5,313 nucleotides of DNA, from positions 1 to 5,313 of the forward strand of contig CAYYTU010000140.1 in the NCBI GenBank assembly GCA_964474655.1, written 5' to 3'. A program made the position numbers and the translations under genes. This document shows, in pieces, positions 5,146 to 5,313 of this stretch (position 1 is its first letter; each line of letters opens with the position of its first letter). The DNA comes from CAYYTU01 sp964474655. Lineage in GTDB: Bacteria > Chloroflexota > Anaerolineae > B4-G1. The notes beneath the pieces were generated by a model, which worked only from the letters and a program-made list of their open reading frames with translations, was not told the origin of the DNA and searched no databases.

Positions 5146-5313
5146 ATGGTAAGTTTATCAAACAGGAAGACCTCCGTTGAGTCATTTGGCCAAAACTCGC
5201 TGCTACTCGTCCTGTGGCTTACTTTGAGTATCATCTGTGGAGTGGCGGTAGTATTTCTGACCGCTCAGAATGTATTGCTGGCTATAATGATTTTCTTACT
5301 CATAGCTGTGCCG
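5146..5313 (+). CDS. Multi-pass membrane protein, N-terminal part, possibly O-antigen polymerase/ligase (partial)
   Basis: The frame is open from ATG 5146 to the window end (56 codons) and continues beyond. AAGGTG (5133-5138) lies 7 nt before the ATG. The N-terminus is short and polar with Arg7-Lys8, then a hydrophobic segment at about residues 18-38 (SLLLVLWLTLSIICGVAVVF), a short TAQN turn, and a second hydrophobic segment from residue 43 to the last visible codon (VLLAIMIFLLIAVP). Two close-packed helices with a tight turn after a short cytoplasmic tail are how many O-antigen ligase/Wzy polymerase family proteins begin. The operon still lacks a polymerase or ligase, which fits. The diagnostic large outer loop is beyond the window, so another multi-pass protein is possible. 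The gap to the sulfatase-like gene is 31 nt, consistent with co-transcription. Confidence 0.6.
   Translation, partial: MVSLSNRKTSVESFGQNSLLLVLWLTLSIICGVAVVFLTAQNVLLAIMIFLLIAVP

Overview
The window is a stretch of a bacterial surface-polysaccharide (capsule, exopolysaccharide or O-antigen-like) gene cluster. All genes lie on the + strand and are closely spaced, so they probably form one operon. No RNA gene, IS element, CRISPR array or convincing terminator is visible. The source is probably a Chloroflexota (Anaerolineae-like) bacterium or a relative. This is an inference from the long TPR protein with a C-terminal carbohydrate-binding-like domain, the flippase/sulfatase/polymerase setting, and the purine-rich 'GGAGAGGGGGAGACAAGG'-type repeats inside coding sequence. 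Those repeats also occur in some cyanobacteria, so the phylum is not certain.

Layout: (1) 3-98, the last 31 codons of an NAD-dependent sugar epimerase/dehydratase. (2) 99-190, a 92-nt gap with a G9 run inside a short inverted repeat and a perfect 7-bp hairpin that holds the ribosome binding site of the next gene in its loop. (3) 191-2119, a 642-aa membrane-anchored TPR protein ending in a jelly-roll, carbohydrate-binding-like domain. Two short purine-rich repeats sit in frame in its TPR loops. (4) 2213-3757, a 514-aa Wzx/MOP-type flippase with about 14 membrane segments. (5) 3754-3891, a doubtful 45-codon frame that fills the gap and overlaps both neighbours by 4 nt. (6) 3888-5114, a 408-aa cytoplasmic sulfatase-fold enzyme starting at TTG, with Thr in place of the formylglycine Cys/Ser. 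(7) 5146-5313, the start of a multi-membrane-segment protein that runs off the window, plausibly an O-antigen polymerase/ligase.

How they may work together (inference): the epimerase supplies a nucleotide sugar, the sulfatase-fold enzyme modifies a precursor or intermediate in the cytoplasm, the flippase moves lipid-linked glycan across the membrane, and the last protein polymerises or ligates it. The TPR/carbohydrate-binding protein, anchored outside the membrane, could scaffold assembly or hold the chain. The most distinctive features are the Thr-type sulfatase-like enzyme without an export signal, the in-frame repeat insertions in the TPR protein, the ribosome-binding-site hairpins, and the unassigned short frames between genes.
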